From NCBI RefSeq assembly GCF_008831285.2, contig NC_045139.1, positions 10,132,704 through 10,196,703 on the forward strand: a stretch of DNA of 64,000 bases. The letters run 5' to 3'. This DNA comes from Nymphaea colorata. Its lineage: Eukaryota; Streptophyta; Magnoliopsida; Nymphaeales; Nymphaeaceae. Positions 63,525-64,000 of this stretch are shown here, piece by piece. The position numbers and the translations under genes were made by a program. How positions within the stretch are numbered: the stretch's first letter is position 1; every line of letters starts with the position of its first letter. Under the pieces are notes generated by a model. It saw only the letters and a list, made by a program, of their open reading frames with translations. It was not told where the DNA came from and searched no databases.

Positions 63525-64000
63525 GTAAGTGTGAAAACTGGACTTCCTTTTTTTCTTTTCCTTTTTGTAATCAATCCACATGCGTTTATAAATTTTGGTA
63601 TTTATATGACAAAAGTAGTTTTAGAATGGCAACAAGAGTGTAGCTTACCAACAATCAAAACTGTAAAGTAAAATAAAACTGAATGACAAAATATTAAACC
63701 ATGTCCCTGAAGTATTTCAATTAGTGGATGAAAGTTGTTTTGGGAGCCAAAAAAACTCATTTTGAAGATTCTCCCAATTCCAATGGAATGAAACTCGACC
63801 TAGTCTAGTATGAATTGGCAATCAAAACATGTATGGATACAACATATAAAGTTACAATGGGTTCTAAAAAAATATGTAACTTCTTCTCGGCCTGCAAGGT
63901 TCACTAAGATTTTTATTGGTTGGACCTTCCCGTTATTTTGGTAGGAACCTGATATCCTCATTTCAATCTCCGTAAATAGTCTTTTCTTTTTCCACATGGG
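63525..64000 (+). other. PIG-B intron 4 (start)
   Basis: AT-rich sequence after the GTAAGTG donor. No further GT22 exon is visible before the window ends. Confidence 0.6.

Overview
The window is nuclear DNA from a flowering plant. The genes are split by GT-AG introns, the sequence between them is AT-rich with long (AT)n and (GA)n tracts, and plant transposon families are nested in each other. The first exons of the SHMT and SAHH genes are GC-rich and the later sequence is not. That gradient leans towards a monocot, but I cannot name the species.

Five protein-coding genes are supported, two of them cut by the window edges. (1) 2-451 (+): last coding part of a class A heat stress transcription factor. 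(2) 5379-8040 (-): complete cytosolic serine hydroxymethyltransferase, four exons, 471 aa. (3) 20217-23092 (+): complete adenosylhomocysteinase, three exons, 485 aa. (4) 47564-57184 (+): complete chloroplast-type DUF760 (UV-B-induced At3g17800-like) protein, three exons, 427 aa. Its second intron is about 8.1 kb, appears to start with GC instead of GT, and holds a young Copia element. (5) 61905-63524 (+): first four exons of a GPI mannosyltransferase 3 (PIG-B) gene that runs off the right edge. SHMT and SAHH are divergent neighbours whose start codons lie about 12 kb apart. One makes folate one-carbon units and the other clears S-adenosylhomocysteine, so two steps of one-carbon and methyl metabolism are linked here.

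The rest is mostly transposons, several with exact boundaries: a Tourist-like MITE (3603-3808, TSD TTA); a short-cored LTR element (10001-13911); a non-autonomous hAT element (25572-26514, 8-bp TSD); and a 3.1-kb Harbinger-type element that is almost one giant inverted repeat (26636-29741, TSD TAA, arms about 1.5 kb, spacer about 50 bp). To their right lies an old Ty3/gypsy element (about 29880-44283, minus strand). A second Harbinger-type element (29954-33170, TSD TCA) sits in its left LTR, and a full-length Copia element (37129-42523, TSD CTTCT) sits in its gag region. A second Copia element (50981-55750, minus strand) lies in the DUF760 intron, with 60 bp of stray internal sequence beyond its 5' LTR.

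The most unusual structures are the two long hairpin-forming inverted repeats (26.6-29.7 kb and 60.18-60.50 kb), the GC-AG intron hosting a retrotransposon, and the nested stack whose order of events can be read from empty-site and target-duplication evidence. I found no CRISPR array, rRNA gene or convincing tRNA gene.
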